Assembly (NCBI GenBank): GCA_010094045.1
Contig: ML986784.1
Span: 28,651 to 83,614, forward strand
Length of the DNA stretch: 54,964 bases
Direction: 5' to 3'
Source of the DNA: Lojkania enalia
Lineage: Eukaryota; Ascomycota; Dothideomycetes; Pleosporales
Shown here: positions 26,665 to 36,949 of the stretch, one piece after another
How the letters are laid out: the number at the start of each line of letters is the position of its first letter
Position numbering within the stretch: the first letter of the stretch is position 1
Notes under the pieces: generated by a model
Databases searched by the model: none
Told to the model about the DNA's origin: nothing
What the model saw: only the letters and a program-made list of their open reading frames with translations
Position numbers and translations under genes: made by a program

Positions 26665-26807
26665 TATAAACCTAGCTTCTATAAAAACCTATATAATATA
26701 GATATTTCTATTTTTTACGCAATATTTTAATATTTATATATAGTATATAGTAATAGAGTTAACTGCCTAAAGTATAATTAACTAACTATATATAAACGTC
26801 TATAATA
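26665..26807 (+). repeat. 3' LTR of family B copy 1, right part (positions 161-303)
   Basis: Resumes the oldest element's LTR after the family B copy 2 insertion and ends CGTCTATAATA at 26807. This is the right-hand edge of the whole nest. Confidence 0.87.
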
Positions 26808-27780
26808 AGTATACTTTTTTATAAAATCTTACTTTTTATAATATTTAAAGATAGTATTTAAAAATACTTCTACTATTTTATATAAGTATAAACTTTTAAA
26901 TATCTCTTAATAAACTATAGTAAGTAGAATACTTATAATAAAAGCTTTCTTAATATAATTATAATAGTTCTTCTACTATTAGTTATATTATACTTTATAA
27001 ATATTATTAGTATATTAAATATTCTTAAAATTATTTTACTAAATAAATCTTATTATCTATAACTCTATATTATTTAAATATAATAGTAGATTCTAATATA
27101 TTAGTTTATTAGGCTTAGATAGTAGAAATACTTCTTTTAAAATATTTTTAATAGCTTTACTAATAATTTAGTTTTATAAGATAGCTTTCTATAGTAAAAT
27201 ATTCTTACTATTCTTTACTAGGTTTATAATTCTCTTATAATCTACTATAATAGTATTATATTCTATATTAGTAGTACGAGCTAAACTTAGTTAGTTAACT
27301 AGATACTACTATTAAACTATCTATTAATTAGTAATAATAAGCTAGGAATTAATATAATAATTAATCTAATTTACTATAAGTTAGAAGTATAGTTAAAAGC
27401 TTATAACCTATTAAACTATAATAGATAAAGTAGAAGAAAGTATATTATTATTACTTACTTAATAAAGCGCGCTCTCTAGAAGAACTATCTAAATAGAGCT
27501 AGTCCTAATCGGGACTAGTCTATAAACGCTAATATTTATAAGGTCTATTACCTTAATATCTACCCTCTAATATTAGGTAATATCTTACCTATTATAAAAC
27601 TAGCTTTATTAAAGTTATATTTATTCTTATTATAGATATTATATATAGCTTTTATACGCGCTATAAGCTTAAACTAGACTCTAATAATCTTAGAATCCTA
27701 TTACGGCGACGCGTATCAGATGTTAACGCTAGATAAACGAGTATTAGATTGAACTATATAGATAGCTAACGTACGGCTAC
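26808..27780. other. TA-rich, RIP-like sequence of unknown origin
   Basis: About 1 kb with the same TA-saturated composition as the transposon nest but no match that I can see to families A, B or C, no long frame, and no clear terminal repeats. Composition becomes mixed after about 27700. It may be a further decayed transposon or flanking DNA mutated by spread of RIP. Confidence 0.6.
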
Positions 27781-28502
27781 TATAATAGCTCAAGACATCT
27801 GAATGAAGAGAGAAAGGAGACGGATATTAGGTTACATATAACTTGTATATATATATACATTAGAGGTTCGGGTTTGTGCGTAATAGGCGAGGTGGTATGG
27901 GATCGGGAAGAAACTGATACCGTGATAAATCCTTACAGAATGCTCTCTAATAATTATTTAGTCGATTAAATTATATTTTAAGGCTATAGCTTAATAAAGT
28001 TTCTAGGCTATTTCTAGCTAACACACCCAGCGCCGTGCTTAACAAGCAGCTTATCTACACTATCTTATACAGTCCTTAGAGATGGTGTAAATCCTCGTGA
28101 ATCTAGGTTAAGTATATATATAATAATAGCCTCCTCTTCTAGCTTAGCAAGCTTTTTTAAATTTAGCTCACAGTCGTGTCCTGCAGTAATTCCGTCGCGT
28201 CGTCGGCGTATTGTTTTTTAGGAGACGTTGTATATAGAAGCGGCTCGTCTTTCGCTTTGAAGTTGCTTGTTATTTATAGCTAAGATAGCTAGGGATATAT
28301 CTGCTTTATTATAGCTGAATTGGACATTCGTAGGTTGAGCTATTATTATTAGAAGGTAAGGCGTTGCGTAAAGTTGGTGAGGTGGCGCGCTCGCTTGCCA
28401 CTTACGTTACATCAAGACCATTAGAACATTCGAGTAATGACCATTCCGCAATTATATCTGTATTGACGGCCGATAAAGCATACTAACAGAATTCAAATTC
28501 CT
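27781..28502. other. Intergenic, 3' side of the HR-PKS gene
   Basis: Transition from RIP-like to ordinary composition. It contains a short TATATATATATA run near 27847 and no supportable gene. It must hold the 3' untranslated region and transcript end of the minus-strand PKS gene. Confidence 0.6.
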
Positions 28503-31500
28503 CTAAGCCGAACCCATAACCAACTTACTTTTCTTAAGAATCCTCTCGGCAAAGCTCTGCATCGGCACAGCAGCTAGAATATCCAACAAGGGCATGTTGG
28601 CCTTCATTTCCCTAGTTATCCAATTTCGCACCTCCAGCGCAACGAGCGAGTCAACGCCGTAGTGATACATAGGCTGGCTTGGGTCAACCTCAGACGGGGG
28701 AATACGGAGGATCTCAGCCGTCTTTTTGACTAGGGCATCCGTAATGACGCGCGCTGGGCCTCCGGGGTCTTTGCCGTTGTTGGCATCTGAGAGCCTAGAT
28801 GCGAGGGAGGCTGCAGGCCCTTCCGCAGTGGATGTGTTACCAGCTGTGGATGATCGATTGCTTACGGCAAGTGGGCCGAATCGTGGGTCTTTGAAGTATC
28901 CTGGTTGGGGGAGATTGTGGGTAGTCAAGATGTCGGCCGAGCCTAGTCCAGTGCATACTTGCACGGGGCATGTATCTTCGCTGACTCCCCCATTTTGTTG
29001 CTGTGCATTAATCAGACTCTTCATGAGGGCATGAAATGCAGGTTCACGGATGCCTAAGACATCCTCCCAAAGCTTCAAAGCGTTCATTCCAGTCTCCGCA
29101 ATGACCCCAACATCGCGCATCATGCCTAGGTTGACCGAGACGGCTTTGAGACCCTGTGAGCGTCGATATTCAGCAAGCCTATCCTGGTACGTGTTTCCAG
29201 CAGCGTATTGTGCTTGACCGACATTGCCTATAATACCGGAAATGGATGAGCAGAAGATAAGAAAGTCGAGCGGCCGCTCGTGGTCAAAGTATTTATGCAG
29301 ATTCCATGTACCTGCGACCTTAGATTGCAGGGGGACTTTCCATTCATCGTAGGTCATCTTCTCAAGCAAGACATCCCGAAGCACCATTGCCATCTGCACT
29401 ACTCCTTTGATAGGAGGAAGCTCATCCGAACATTGTTTCATGGCGGCAAGGAAAGAATCTTCATCGGCAACATCGCCAGAATACAATTTGACCATTGCAC
29501 CATGAATCCTTAGCTGATCCACGGCAGCTTTTGCTTCGGGTTTGGCGTCACTGGATCGTGAGAAAAACGCAATGTTCCGAGCTCCAGAAGCAACAAGTTC
29601 CATGGCTAGACTACGGCCTAAGCCTCCGAGTCCACCTACTAGGAGGTACGTGGCGTTAGGGTCGAGCTTAAGCGAGTCCTTGGCTTTGCACAGTACAGGG
29701 GCTTTACAAGTTTCCCCGGTGAATGATAAAACCAGCTTGCCTCGATGCCTACCCTGCTGCATGGTGCGAAAGGCCTCCTCTAATTGGCCTACAGGATATA
29801 CAACCATAGGGTAGGGCGCGCGTAGGATACCCTTCTGTAGTAGCTTGAAGACCTCACTGACAATCTGGTTTGCGGTGTCTGCGTCTTGTTCAAGGAGGGT
29901 GTGCATGTTAATAAAAGTAAATGTTGTACTCTTGCTAAAGGGCCGCATGTCGAGACGCATATTATTTGTAATGTCGCGCAGCCCTATTTCGATAAACGTG
30001 CCAAATGTCGCAAGACAGTCAAACGAAACACGCAATAGCTCTCCGGACAAAGAGTTGAGAACGCAGTCAACCCCACGGCCACCAGTAGTCCGCTTAATGC
30101 CCTTAACGAAGCTACTGTCGCGCGAGTGGAAGATATTCTCTTCTGGAATGCCATACTGCTCCATGATAAGTTCCCGCTTATCATCTGTACCAACCGTAGC
30201 ATAGACAACCAATCCTAGGTGGATAGACAATTGTACTGCTGCTTGTCCTACTCCTCCCGCTGCCGCATGGATTAAGACGGTCTGGCCACGGCGGAGCCTG
30301 GCTAACTTGACTAGTGCAAAGTATGCAGTAGCATGCACAGCGGGCACAGCTGCTGCCTCTTCAAATGACATAGTCTCAGGAATCTTCATTGTTACGCGAA
30401 AATCGCATCGAGTCCTAGTCGCATGGGTTCCCCCTAGCGATAGGGTGCTCACGCGGTCACCAGGCTTGAATGATCTTGCCGCATTACTACCCGCCCTGAG
30501 TACAATACCGCTAGCTTCTTGGCCAAGCCCTCTTACTGGAACTAGGCCCATAGACGCCATGATATCTCGAAAATTAAGGCCCGTTGCCTTAACTTGTATC
30601 TCGACCTCATTATCGCTAAGGGGAGTGCGCAGCGTACTCTCGTCGGGAGCAAAGTGCAAAGTGTCTAGAAGGCCAGGCTTGCCAATGTTGAGACGAAGTG
30701 AGGGTAAATTGCTACTTTCCTTGCCGAATTTTAGTTCCTTAATGCGAGTCGCGTCGTAGAGGTGATCTCGGACGCGATCATTCTCCCTAAGGCTCTTGTA
30801 TGCGCGGGAGACCTGTAACAGGCCATCTCTTTCCCGAAATTCGTTATCCAGGTTTTCACTAGCTATAATGCGAGCAGCTAGAGAAGGGCCCTTTTGGAAT
30901 CCCTCGCTGCTGAGATGTAAGACTTGGGCTTTGACGCTAGCCATCTCGCTCCTCACAACCCGTAGCAAACCATCGATCATTCCTAGGGATGGGTTGTCGC
31001 CGCAAGTGATCCAAAGAAGTCGTTCACAACTCAGCATCAGTGATCGAACACACTGAAACTCGAACTCGGAGAGATTTTCTAGCATGGGCTTCTCCAGCTC
31101 GAGCAAGGATATATATGACTTACCCTCGGGGACGCCAACTAGACCAGATACTGTCAACACAGGATATCCTTGGTTTTCTAGAATGGCATGTAGGCTCTTG
31201 GAAAAAGTCTGGCCTTGTGCCGATAACGCTGATGGCTCGAGAATAATCACCGCTTCCTTCGCATGAGTCCCGTTAGTGAGTCTTTCCAGCTTCTGCATCT
31301 CTTTGCTACTAGAGGAATATAAAGCGATATATTCATTGCCTGCTGGGATAGAATAGACAAGTGTGAATCCTTTGTCTTTTAGTGTAAGTGGTACGATGTG
31401 CTCTTTATCACTGGTAGCATCGCCAACTAGTAGTAGAAGAGCCTCAGGTTTGGCCAGTTGAATTATACGCTCCAGAACTCTGCCACTTTGATTATCCAAA

Positions 31501-34500
31501 TTATAACTGATCTGATTAGGGAGGATTAGCAGGTCTGCAAGTCCTTTTTCCATGCCCGACTCGCTATCCAAGGCGTTCAGAGCAAACGGCTTCCCAAATA
31601 CCCTCTCCTGGTTGTCTGGAGTAAAACTTTCGTCGACACTGTTGAGTATAGCATAACGGATCTGGTTTGGAAGAATTGCTTTTTCCGATAGTTTAGACAT
31701 AGTTGCGTTATGAAGCAGCTCAAAACGCTCAACCAGTTCGACAACGTTACTCTCCGGACGCTGGTGAATTAGCATCCGGACAAGATCGATCAACTTCTCA
31801 TTAGGAGTTTTGCCCGATACAACTTGACTTATTTTCGTTGGCTCAATAACATCTAGGGCGTAATTCCAGTGAATCTCGGAAGTGATGTCGGCTAGATCAA
31901 CATCAGCGATGCCTATCCCGCCATCTGGCTTGCTTGACTCCTCCATCTCTACTTCCGCCAGCCGTAAATCGGCGACCGACATGAGAACCTGAGATAAGGA
32001 TGAATCGAGAATTATGATGTTAGAGGACATTTCGTTGAGACTGTGTCTCTGTGAACGGCAGAAGCCAGGCAAGATGCATCCTACGTCCGCAGGCATTCGG
32101 ACTGATATCTCCAACTCGCCGATAGCAGCGGGTAAATAAGGTTTTGCGAGACTAAAATTGCTGCTATTGTTGTTGGTACATGTACTCCCAAGGGTTCCCT
32201 GAAACATGGCGTCGAGAGTCGCCGCGTTGATGAAGAAAGGTCTGCTCAGTTGGCCCCTGCTGAAGGTCTCTCCTATGTCTACGAACTTTACTTCGAAGGC
32301 GCTTATGCCCGGGCCAGGGTGGCAGTTTTCCACCCCCTGGAAAATCTCACCGTATCGGAACGAGGCCCTCGCCATTCCATCGTAGAAGGCCACCTTAGAA
32401 CACGTCTTCGGGCATTCAAGAAGAATACGGTGATAGTCAGCAATATGTGCGGCCTCAATGCTGGCGTCTTCATGTATCATGGCTGCACTTCTTTGCTCTT
32501 CGTAGGTAATCGATATCAAGCCACGGCAGTTATTCCGAAGCTGGCCTGATGAACCGATGCATGAAGATACAGTGAACTCCCACCAAGCTGCTGGGGTAGA
32601 GCCCGACGTGCTGATTAGATGAGGCCTCATATGGGTGGTCACCTCGATAGCCATGCCCTCGGGAAGTGTCATGGCGGCCAAAAAAGAAACGTCACGTAGC
32701 TTGAAAGTACGCGCTAACTTGCCCTGGTCCACCATCTGCTGAGCGACTTCAAGCACGATGCTAACCATACCCGCACCAGGAAACACTACGGTGGTTCCAA
32801 CAGTGTGGTCACGGAGCCACGGTTCTTCATCGAGTCGGATGAAGCTACGCCATACGCGCTCGCTTTCGTCTAATTTCGGAAGTGGCAGGCCAATGAGGCT
32901 TCTGGTTGGAGAACTCTGATAGGCCATTTCCCGTTGTATTCGGGAATCCGCGCGAAAATTTTGAGAATGATTCCACGGATATGGAGGAAGATGTGTCAGA
33001 AGACGGCAGTTTGAGTCACCATTGACTTTGGACACATCAATAGCTACGCTTAGGTGAAACAAGTCCGCTGCAAGCCTCAACGCAGTATCGAGAGCGCTCT
33101 CCCCACGTGTTAGCATGGACTTATACTCGATATTCTTGATGCCGTAATGCGACATAATTTGCTCAATAGGACCTCCTAAGGTACTATGCGGACCGAGCTC
33201 GATGAGTAGATCGATTTCATTGTTCTCTCCGTCTGGAGACACCATTCGCCGGATCGCATGTTCGAATAACACAGGCGATATCAAATTGCGGACCCAATAG
33301 TAAGGCCCCAAGAGCTCAGGGTCAACCTCGCTACCAGTGACACTAGATACCATGGTTTTGCCTTTTGCTGGATAGCTTTCGATGCTGTCAATGGCAGCCG
33401 CGTATTCTGCAGAGCAAGAGTGCATGTGCGAAGAATGGTACGCAACATCGACCTTAAGTAGCCGAGCGAACACCTTGCGCTCGGTTAGGATCTCTTGAAG
33501 CCTTTCGAGGGCAACTGTATCGCCCGAGATAGTGATACTTGAAGGTGAATTTACGCAGGCAACAGTCGCTTGAAGCTTTGTATCGGCGATGAGCTTATCT
33601 GCTTCCATTCGCGAACAGCCAACGGCCATCATGCCTACCATAGCCACGCTTCCTTTGCGACGCTTTAGTCCAGCTGCAGCCTTTCCTCGGAAAAAGGCGG
33701 CTGCTAGAGCGTCGCGCTGGGAAAGCGCACCTATGCTGTATGCTGCCGCAATTTCTCCGCTAGAATGGCCAACCACTTTTGATGGTGATATACCCCAAGA
33801 CTGCAACTCATCAACTAGAGCTATTTGTAGGACCGTACATATTGGCTGGCTGATCTCAGCGGAACTTAGTCGAGACCCGCCATGTTTTCTGGCCAGCTCT
33901 GTGGCTGTGTCCCAATCGCAACCCATCTCTTTTAGGAAACAATCAGATTTGAACACTGATTCTTTGAAAGCGGGTCTCTCTAGCATCTCAATTCCCATGC
34001 GAGCCCATTGCGCGCCTTGGCCAGTAAATACAAATCCTATACGAGGCGGTGACCGACTACGGTATGCACGTGTGGCATTTTGGCCTAGAGTGGCTTCTAG
34101 TTGCTCGCGTAGCTCAACTGCACTCTCTGCGATAATTGTATCCTTCCAAGATAGACCTGAGCGTGCAATGGAAAGAGTATGTGCAAGATTGGCGAGGTAC
34201 TCCGGGCTCGATGCAGCGGGGCCCTGGTGCTCGAGGTGCTTAACTAGTGTGCCGCGGAGACGCTTGAAGCCTGCTTGGTCATTGCTGCTGAAAACAAAGA
34301 GTCTTTTTCTTATGATATAGGAGTGTTTGACTATATTCCTCGATAAAGGCCCTTCCTCCATGACAAAATGAGCATTTGTCCCACCCATGCCAAAGCCACT
34401 CACGCTCATGCGTTTGGTTTGGCAAGCTGGCCAGGGCGTCAATTTAGTTGGCACCGCCATATTCCATTTATCTAGCGGTATAGCTGGATTGATCTTCGAT

Positions 34501-35654
34501 AAATGGATATTTGGCGGGATGAGACTATTTTCCATGGCTAATACACCTTTGATAATGCTTGCCATACCCGCAGCTGCTTCGAGATGGCCAATATTCGGCT
34601 TGACGCTCCCTATCCAAAGCTTCTTTCGCCCTGAACACTGGCCGATTGTGTGGTAAATTGCGCCCGCTTCTACTGGATCCCCAGCTTTTGTGCCAGTGCC
34701 GTGCGCTTCAACATACTGAGTGGACCCATACTCTAGCCCGTTGGATTCATAAACGTGTTTGATAAGTGCCGCTTGGGCATCGCCTGAAGGCATCGTAACG
34801 CCCTGTGTCCATCCATCTGAGTTGACACCGGAGGCACGGATGATGGCACGGACGTTATCTCCGTCTCGAATAGCATCGTCCAGTCGCTTTAAAACAAGGA
34901 TGCCGCAACCCTCGCCACGACCATATCCTCCTGCATTCTCATCAAATGCTTTGGAATGACCAAATGGGCTGAGGAAACCCAAATTGTTGAGATACATAGT
35001 GCCATCTGGAGTAAGGATCAGACCCACACCACCAGCGATGGCCATGTTTGACTCCCCCGACTGGAGGCTTTGACAGGCTAGGTGGGTAGCCACGTGGCTG
35101 GAAGAGCATGCTGTCTGAACGGTAGCACTCGGGCCATGGATATCCAGAAAGTGGGAAATGCGATTGGATATCATCTCTTCGCTAGTTCCAAGGAGGTGGT
35201 ACTTGGGAAATTGAGCGAAGTCTCTCTCGACAGCCGATGAATAGTCACCCATCGCAGAGCCCATGTAGCAGGCTGTCTGGGTCCCGGCAACTTTTTGCAG
35301 TGGCAAGCCGGCGTTTTCTAGAGCTTCATAGGCAACTTCTAATGCAAGACGTTGTTTCGGATCTAATGCCATTGCCTCTGCGGCAGTAATGTTGAAGAAT
35401 GCCGCATCAAATACGTATGGGTCTTGCTTGAGGAAGTGCCCTCCCCTGGTCGGCAAAACATTCTGGCGGTTCTTGCTTTCTGGGTGATAGAATGCATCCG
35501 CATTATATCGGCCTGTTGTTGGTGAAAAGGTAGATCGACCGTTCTTCAGCAGGTTCCAAAACTCTGAAGGGTTCGATGCATCCCCTGGAAAACGACATGC
35601 CAAGCCTATAATAGCAATAGGGCTACGTGATTCACTCCGGCATATAGTAGACAT
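28503..35654 (-). CDS. rdc5-like: Highly reducing type I iterative polyketide synthase (HR-PKS)
   Basis: Single uninterrupted frame of 2383 residues. Domain order: KS (about 10-435; Cys183 in TACSSS, His318 in EAHGTGT, His357 in KPNIGH), AT (about 540-850; Ser631 in GHSSGE), DH (about 920-1235; His950 in HTVGTTVVFPG, Asp1148 in TLDAMFQ), a long linker without recognisable SAM-binding motif (about 1240-1650), ER (about 1655-1980; HAAAGGVGQAAV from 1796), KR (about 2000-2185; GGLGGLG from 2007, Tyr2150), and ACP (Ser2336 in GVDSL). All catalytic residues checked are present, so it should be active. It probably builds the reduced chain that the neighbouring NR-PKS takes as starter. Architecture and length match the HR partners of resorcylic acid lactone pathways (radicicol, hypothemycin, zearalenone type); which of these is closest needs a tree. 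The start MSTICRSES sits just before the KS. It is divergent from the NR-PKS across a shared promoter region, and its 3' end is only about 0.7 kb from RIP-like DNA, yet the frame is intact. Confidence 0.96.
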   Translation of the reverse strand: MSTICRSESRSPIAIIGLACRFPGDASNPSEFWNLLKNGRSTFSPTTGRYNADAFYHPESKNRQNVLPTRGGHFLKQDPYVFDAAFFNITAAEAMALDPKQRLALEVAYEALENAGLPLQKVAGTQTACYMGSAMGDYSSAVERDFAQFPKYHLLGTSEEMISNRISHFLDIHGPSATVQTACSSSHVATHLACQSLQSGESNMAIAGGVGLILTPDGTMYLNNLGFLSPFGHSKAFDENAGGYGRGEGCGILVLKRLDDAIRDGDNVRAIIRASGVNSDGWTQGVTMPSGDAQAALIKHVYESNGLEYGSTQYVEAHGTGTKAGDPVEAGAIYHTIGQCSGRKKLWIGSVKPNIGHLEAAAGMASIIKGVLAMENSLIPPNIHLSKINPAIPLDKWNMAVPTKLTPWPACQTKRMSVSGFGMGGTNAHFVMEEGPLSRNIVKHSYIIRKRLFVFSSNDQAGFKRLRGTLVKHLEHQGPAASSPEYLANLAHTLSIARSGLSWKDTIIAESAVELREQLEATLGQNATRAYRSRSPPRIGFVFTGQGAQWARMGIEMLERPAFKESVFKSDCFLKEMGCDWDTATELARKHGGSRLSSAEISQPICTVLQIALVDELQSWGISPSKVVGHSSGEIAAAYSIGALSQRDALAAAFFRGKAAAGLKRRKGSVAMVGMMAVGCSRMEADKLIADTKLQATVACVNSPSSITISGDTVALERLQEILTERKVFARLLKVDVAYHSSHMHSCSAEYAAAIDSIESYPAKGKTMVSSVTGSEVDPELLGPYYWVRNLISPVLFEHAIRRMVSPDGENNEIDLLIELGPHSTLGGPIEQIMSHYGIKNIEYKSMLTRGESALDTALRLAADLFHLSVAIDVSKVNGDSNCRLLTHLPPYPWNHSQNFRADSRIQREMAYQSSPTRSLIGLPLPKLDESERVWRSFIRLDEEPWLRDHTVGTTVVFPGAGMVSIVLEVAQQMVDQGKLARTFKLRDVSFLAAMTLPEGMAIEVTTHMRPHLISTSGSTPAAWWEFTVSSCIGSSGQLRNNCRGLISITYEEQRSAAMIHEDASIEAAHIADYHRILLECPKTCSKVAFYDGMARASFRYGEIFQGVENCHPGPGISAFEVKFVDIGETFSRGQLSRPFFINAATLDAMFQGTLGSTCTNNNSSNFSLAKPYLPAAIGELEISVRMPADVGCILPGFCRSQRHSLNEMSSNIIILDSSLSQVLMSVADLRLAEVEMEESSKPDGGIGIADVDLADITSEIHWNYALDVIEPTKISQVVSGKTPNEKLIDLVRMLIHQRPESNVVELVERFELLHNATMSKLSEKAILPNQIRYAILNSVDESFTPDNQERVFGKPFALNALDSESGMEKGLADLLILPNQISYNLDNQSGRVLERIIQLAKPEALLLLVGDATSDKEHIVPLTLKDKGFTLVYSIPAGNEYIALYSSSSKEMQKLERLTNGTHAKEAVIILEPSALSAQGQTFSKSLHAILENQGYPVLTVSGLVGVPEGKSYISLLELEKPMLENLSEFEFQCVRSLMLSCERLLWITCGDNPSLGMIDGLLRVVRSEMASVKAQVLHLSSEGFQKGPSLAARIIASENLDNEFRERDGLLQVSRAYKSLRENDRVRDHLYDATRIKELKFGKESSNLPSLRLNIGKPGLLDTLHFAPDESTLRTPLSDNEVEIQVKATGLNFRDIMASMGLVPVRGLGQEASGIVLRAGSNAARSFKPGDRVSTLSLGGTHATRTRCDFRVTMKIPETMSFEEAAAVPAVHATAYFALVKLARLRRGQTVLIHAAAGGVGQAAVQLSIHLGLVVYATVGTDDKRELIMEQYGIPEENIFHSRDSSFVKGIKRTTGGRGVDCVLNSLSGELLRVSFDCLATFGTFIEIGLRDITNNMRLDMRPFSKSTTFTFINMHTLLEQDADTANQIVSEVFKLLQKGILRAPYPMVVYPVGQLEEAFRTMQQGRHRGKLVLSFTGETCKAPVLCKAKDSLKLDPNATYLLVGGLGGLGRSLAMELVASGARNIAFFSRSSDAKPEAKAAVDQLRIHGAMVKLYSGDVADEDSFLAAMKQCSDELPPIKGVVQMAMVLRDVLLEKMTYDEWKVPLQSKVAGTWNLHKYFDHERPLDFLIFCSSISGIIGNVGQAQYAAGNTYQDRLAEYRRSQGLKAVSVNLGMMRDVGVIAETGMNALKLWEDVLGIREPAFHALMKSLINAQQQNGGVSEDTCPVQVCTGLGSADILTTHNLPQPGYFKDPRFGPLAVSNRSSTAGNTSTAEGPAASLASRLSDANNGKDPGGPARVITDALVKKTAEILRIPPSEVDPSQPMYHYGVDSLVALEVRNWITREMKANMPLLDILAAVPMQSFAERILKKSKLVMGSA

Positions 35655-36367
35655 TGCGAATGAACGATACGAGAGAAATATGTTTGGTATCTCGGCAGGT
35701 ACTTGAAAATGAACATATGGTAGTTATAATTGTCCCTTCTAGCCCGTTGATTAGAAGCCACCAGCATGAGCAAGTTGTCTTTGGTATCTGCAACGCAATG
35801 ACAACAATTTTCGCTCCACTCGATAACACCCTGTCATTGTCGTCGGAGCCGCGTACATCGGTTCCCAACAACTATATCCATAATTGGTCATGTTACGAAA
35901 GGATTGTTACTTAAGATGTTCACCCTATTGATTGAATCACAGTGCTTTGGGGGAGTATGTGATTGGATAACTGAACGAGCAAGGATGTAAGACTAGATTA
36001 CAGGCGAACGCAAATAGAATGCGAGAAGACAGGAAGAAGGATCGAGATAAGACGCATGTAAGAAAAGGATTGATAAGAGCCATCATGAGAAGTTGCCTGA
36101 GACATAGGTTCGCAGAACATTCTGTAAATTGTTAGACCTTTTGGTTAATGCTGCATGTAAGAGACAGATCTCGGAAAAACTCGCAACTCTATATATCCTA
36201 GTACGATTTTGGGGAGAAGGATCTACAAGCGCAGAGTAAGTTCAATAAACGCAGGATTATTTATCGCAATACGATGCAAGAGAAAGATTAGACAAGGAAG
36301 TAGGCCTTAAAGTGTAACACTTGGCCAAGACCTTGGCTTTCATAGTGCAAGCGAAGGGGTCTCAAGA

Positions 36368-36379
36368 GATAAGCTTATC
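36368..36379. promoter_or_regulatory. Palindromic double GATA site
   Basis: Perfect 12-bp palindrome GATAAGCTTATC giving two inverted GATA motifs. Pairs of such motifs are the known binding sites of AreA/Nit2-type nitrogen regulators in ascomycetes. A role here is inferred only from motif and place. Confidence 0.45.
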
Positions 36380-36525
36380 GCGTGGCCATGGCGTGTTCTA
36401 ACTTGGGCCGCGTTATCGTTTACTGTAATATCGTTCCCGCCCCCAATTTGACTTTACAGACTAAGCACAGTTTAGTATAGATGTATAGTTCCTAGAACAG
36501 GACGCAACACGTAACCCTTGTCGGT

Positions 36526-36537
36526 CGGCCAATGCCG
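36526..36537. promoter_or_regulatory. CGG-N6-CCG inverted repeat overlapping a CCAAT box
   Basis: CGGCCAATGCCG, an inverted CGG pair with a 6-bp spacer, the form recognised by some Zn2Cys6 binuclear cluster regulators (Ppr1 spacing). CCAAT at 36529-36533 lies in the spacer. It sits about 410 bp upstream of the NR-PKS start and 870 bp from the HR-PKS start. No Zn2Cys6 gene lies in the window. Confidence 0.45.
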
Positions 36538-36949
36538 CGGGATGGTGCGGGGTGCAGCGGAGGGCGTTATCCGGCAGAAATGTCCAATAATGCTAAGTAG
36601 AATCCTTACATGACCGGCCTGGTGCCACTGTCCAGGCAGGTCGCCGATGTTGAGGCCGCCACAAGGAAAGAGAAAGGAATCCTTACAGTAGCTAGCATTA
36701 CGCGCTTTTCCAAACCGATAATCTTATGCATTTTTCGGTTCCCTCGGGTAGGTAGGTTTCAATTAGAGAATGGATCAGCATGGAAACATGCAGCTCTTGC
36801 TTGAAGGAATGGGGGGACTTGTGTTTTCGCTTCCCCCATGACGACGTTCTCTCTATCCATCCGGATCAAGGGTTTCACGGGTTAGGTACTACACATCACA
36901 AACTTGCTCTCTTCTATTCTTCCGGCTGCTAATCATAACAATTGACTAC

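Larger units (their letters stand above)
35655..36949. promoter_or_regulatory. Divergent promoter region between HR-PKS and NR-PKS
   Basis: 1295 bp between the two start codons. The genes are transcribed away from each other, an arrangement that favours joint control of the two subunits of one assembly line. It contains a palindromic double GATA site and a CGG-N6-CCG motif overlapping CCAAT, listed separately. Short open frames inside it (for example 36610-36804) look like chance. Confidence 0.8.

Noticed and set aside
33589..34320. 243-codon frame antisense to the HR-PKS
   Set aside because: It runs exactly opposite the conserved AT domain and has no recognisable motif; a shadow of codon bias.
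36610..36804. 64-codon frame in the divergent promoter
   Set aside because: Short, no resemblance to a known protein, no convincing splice partners; treated as chance.
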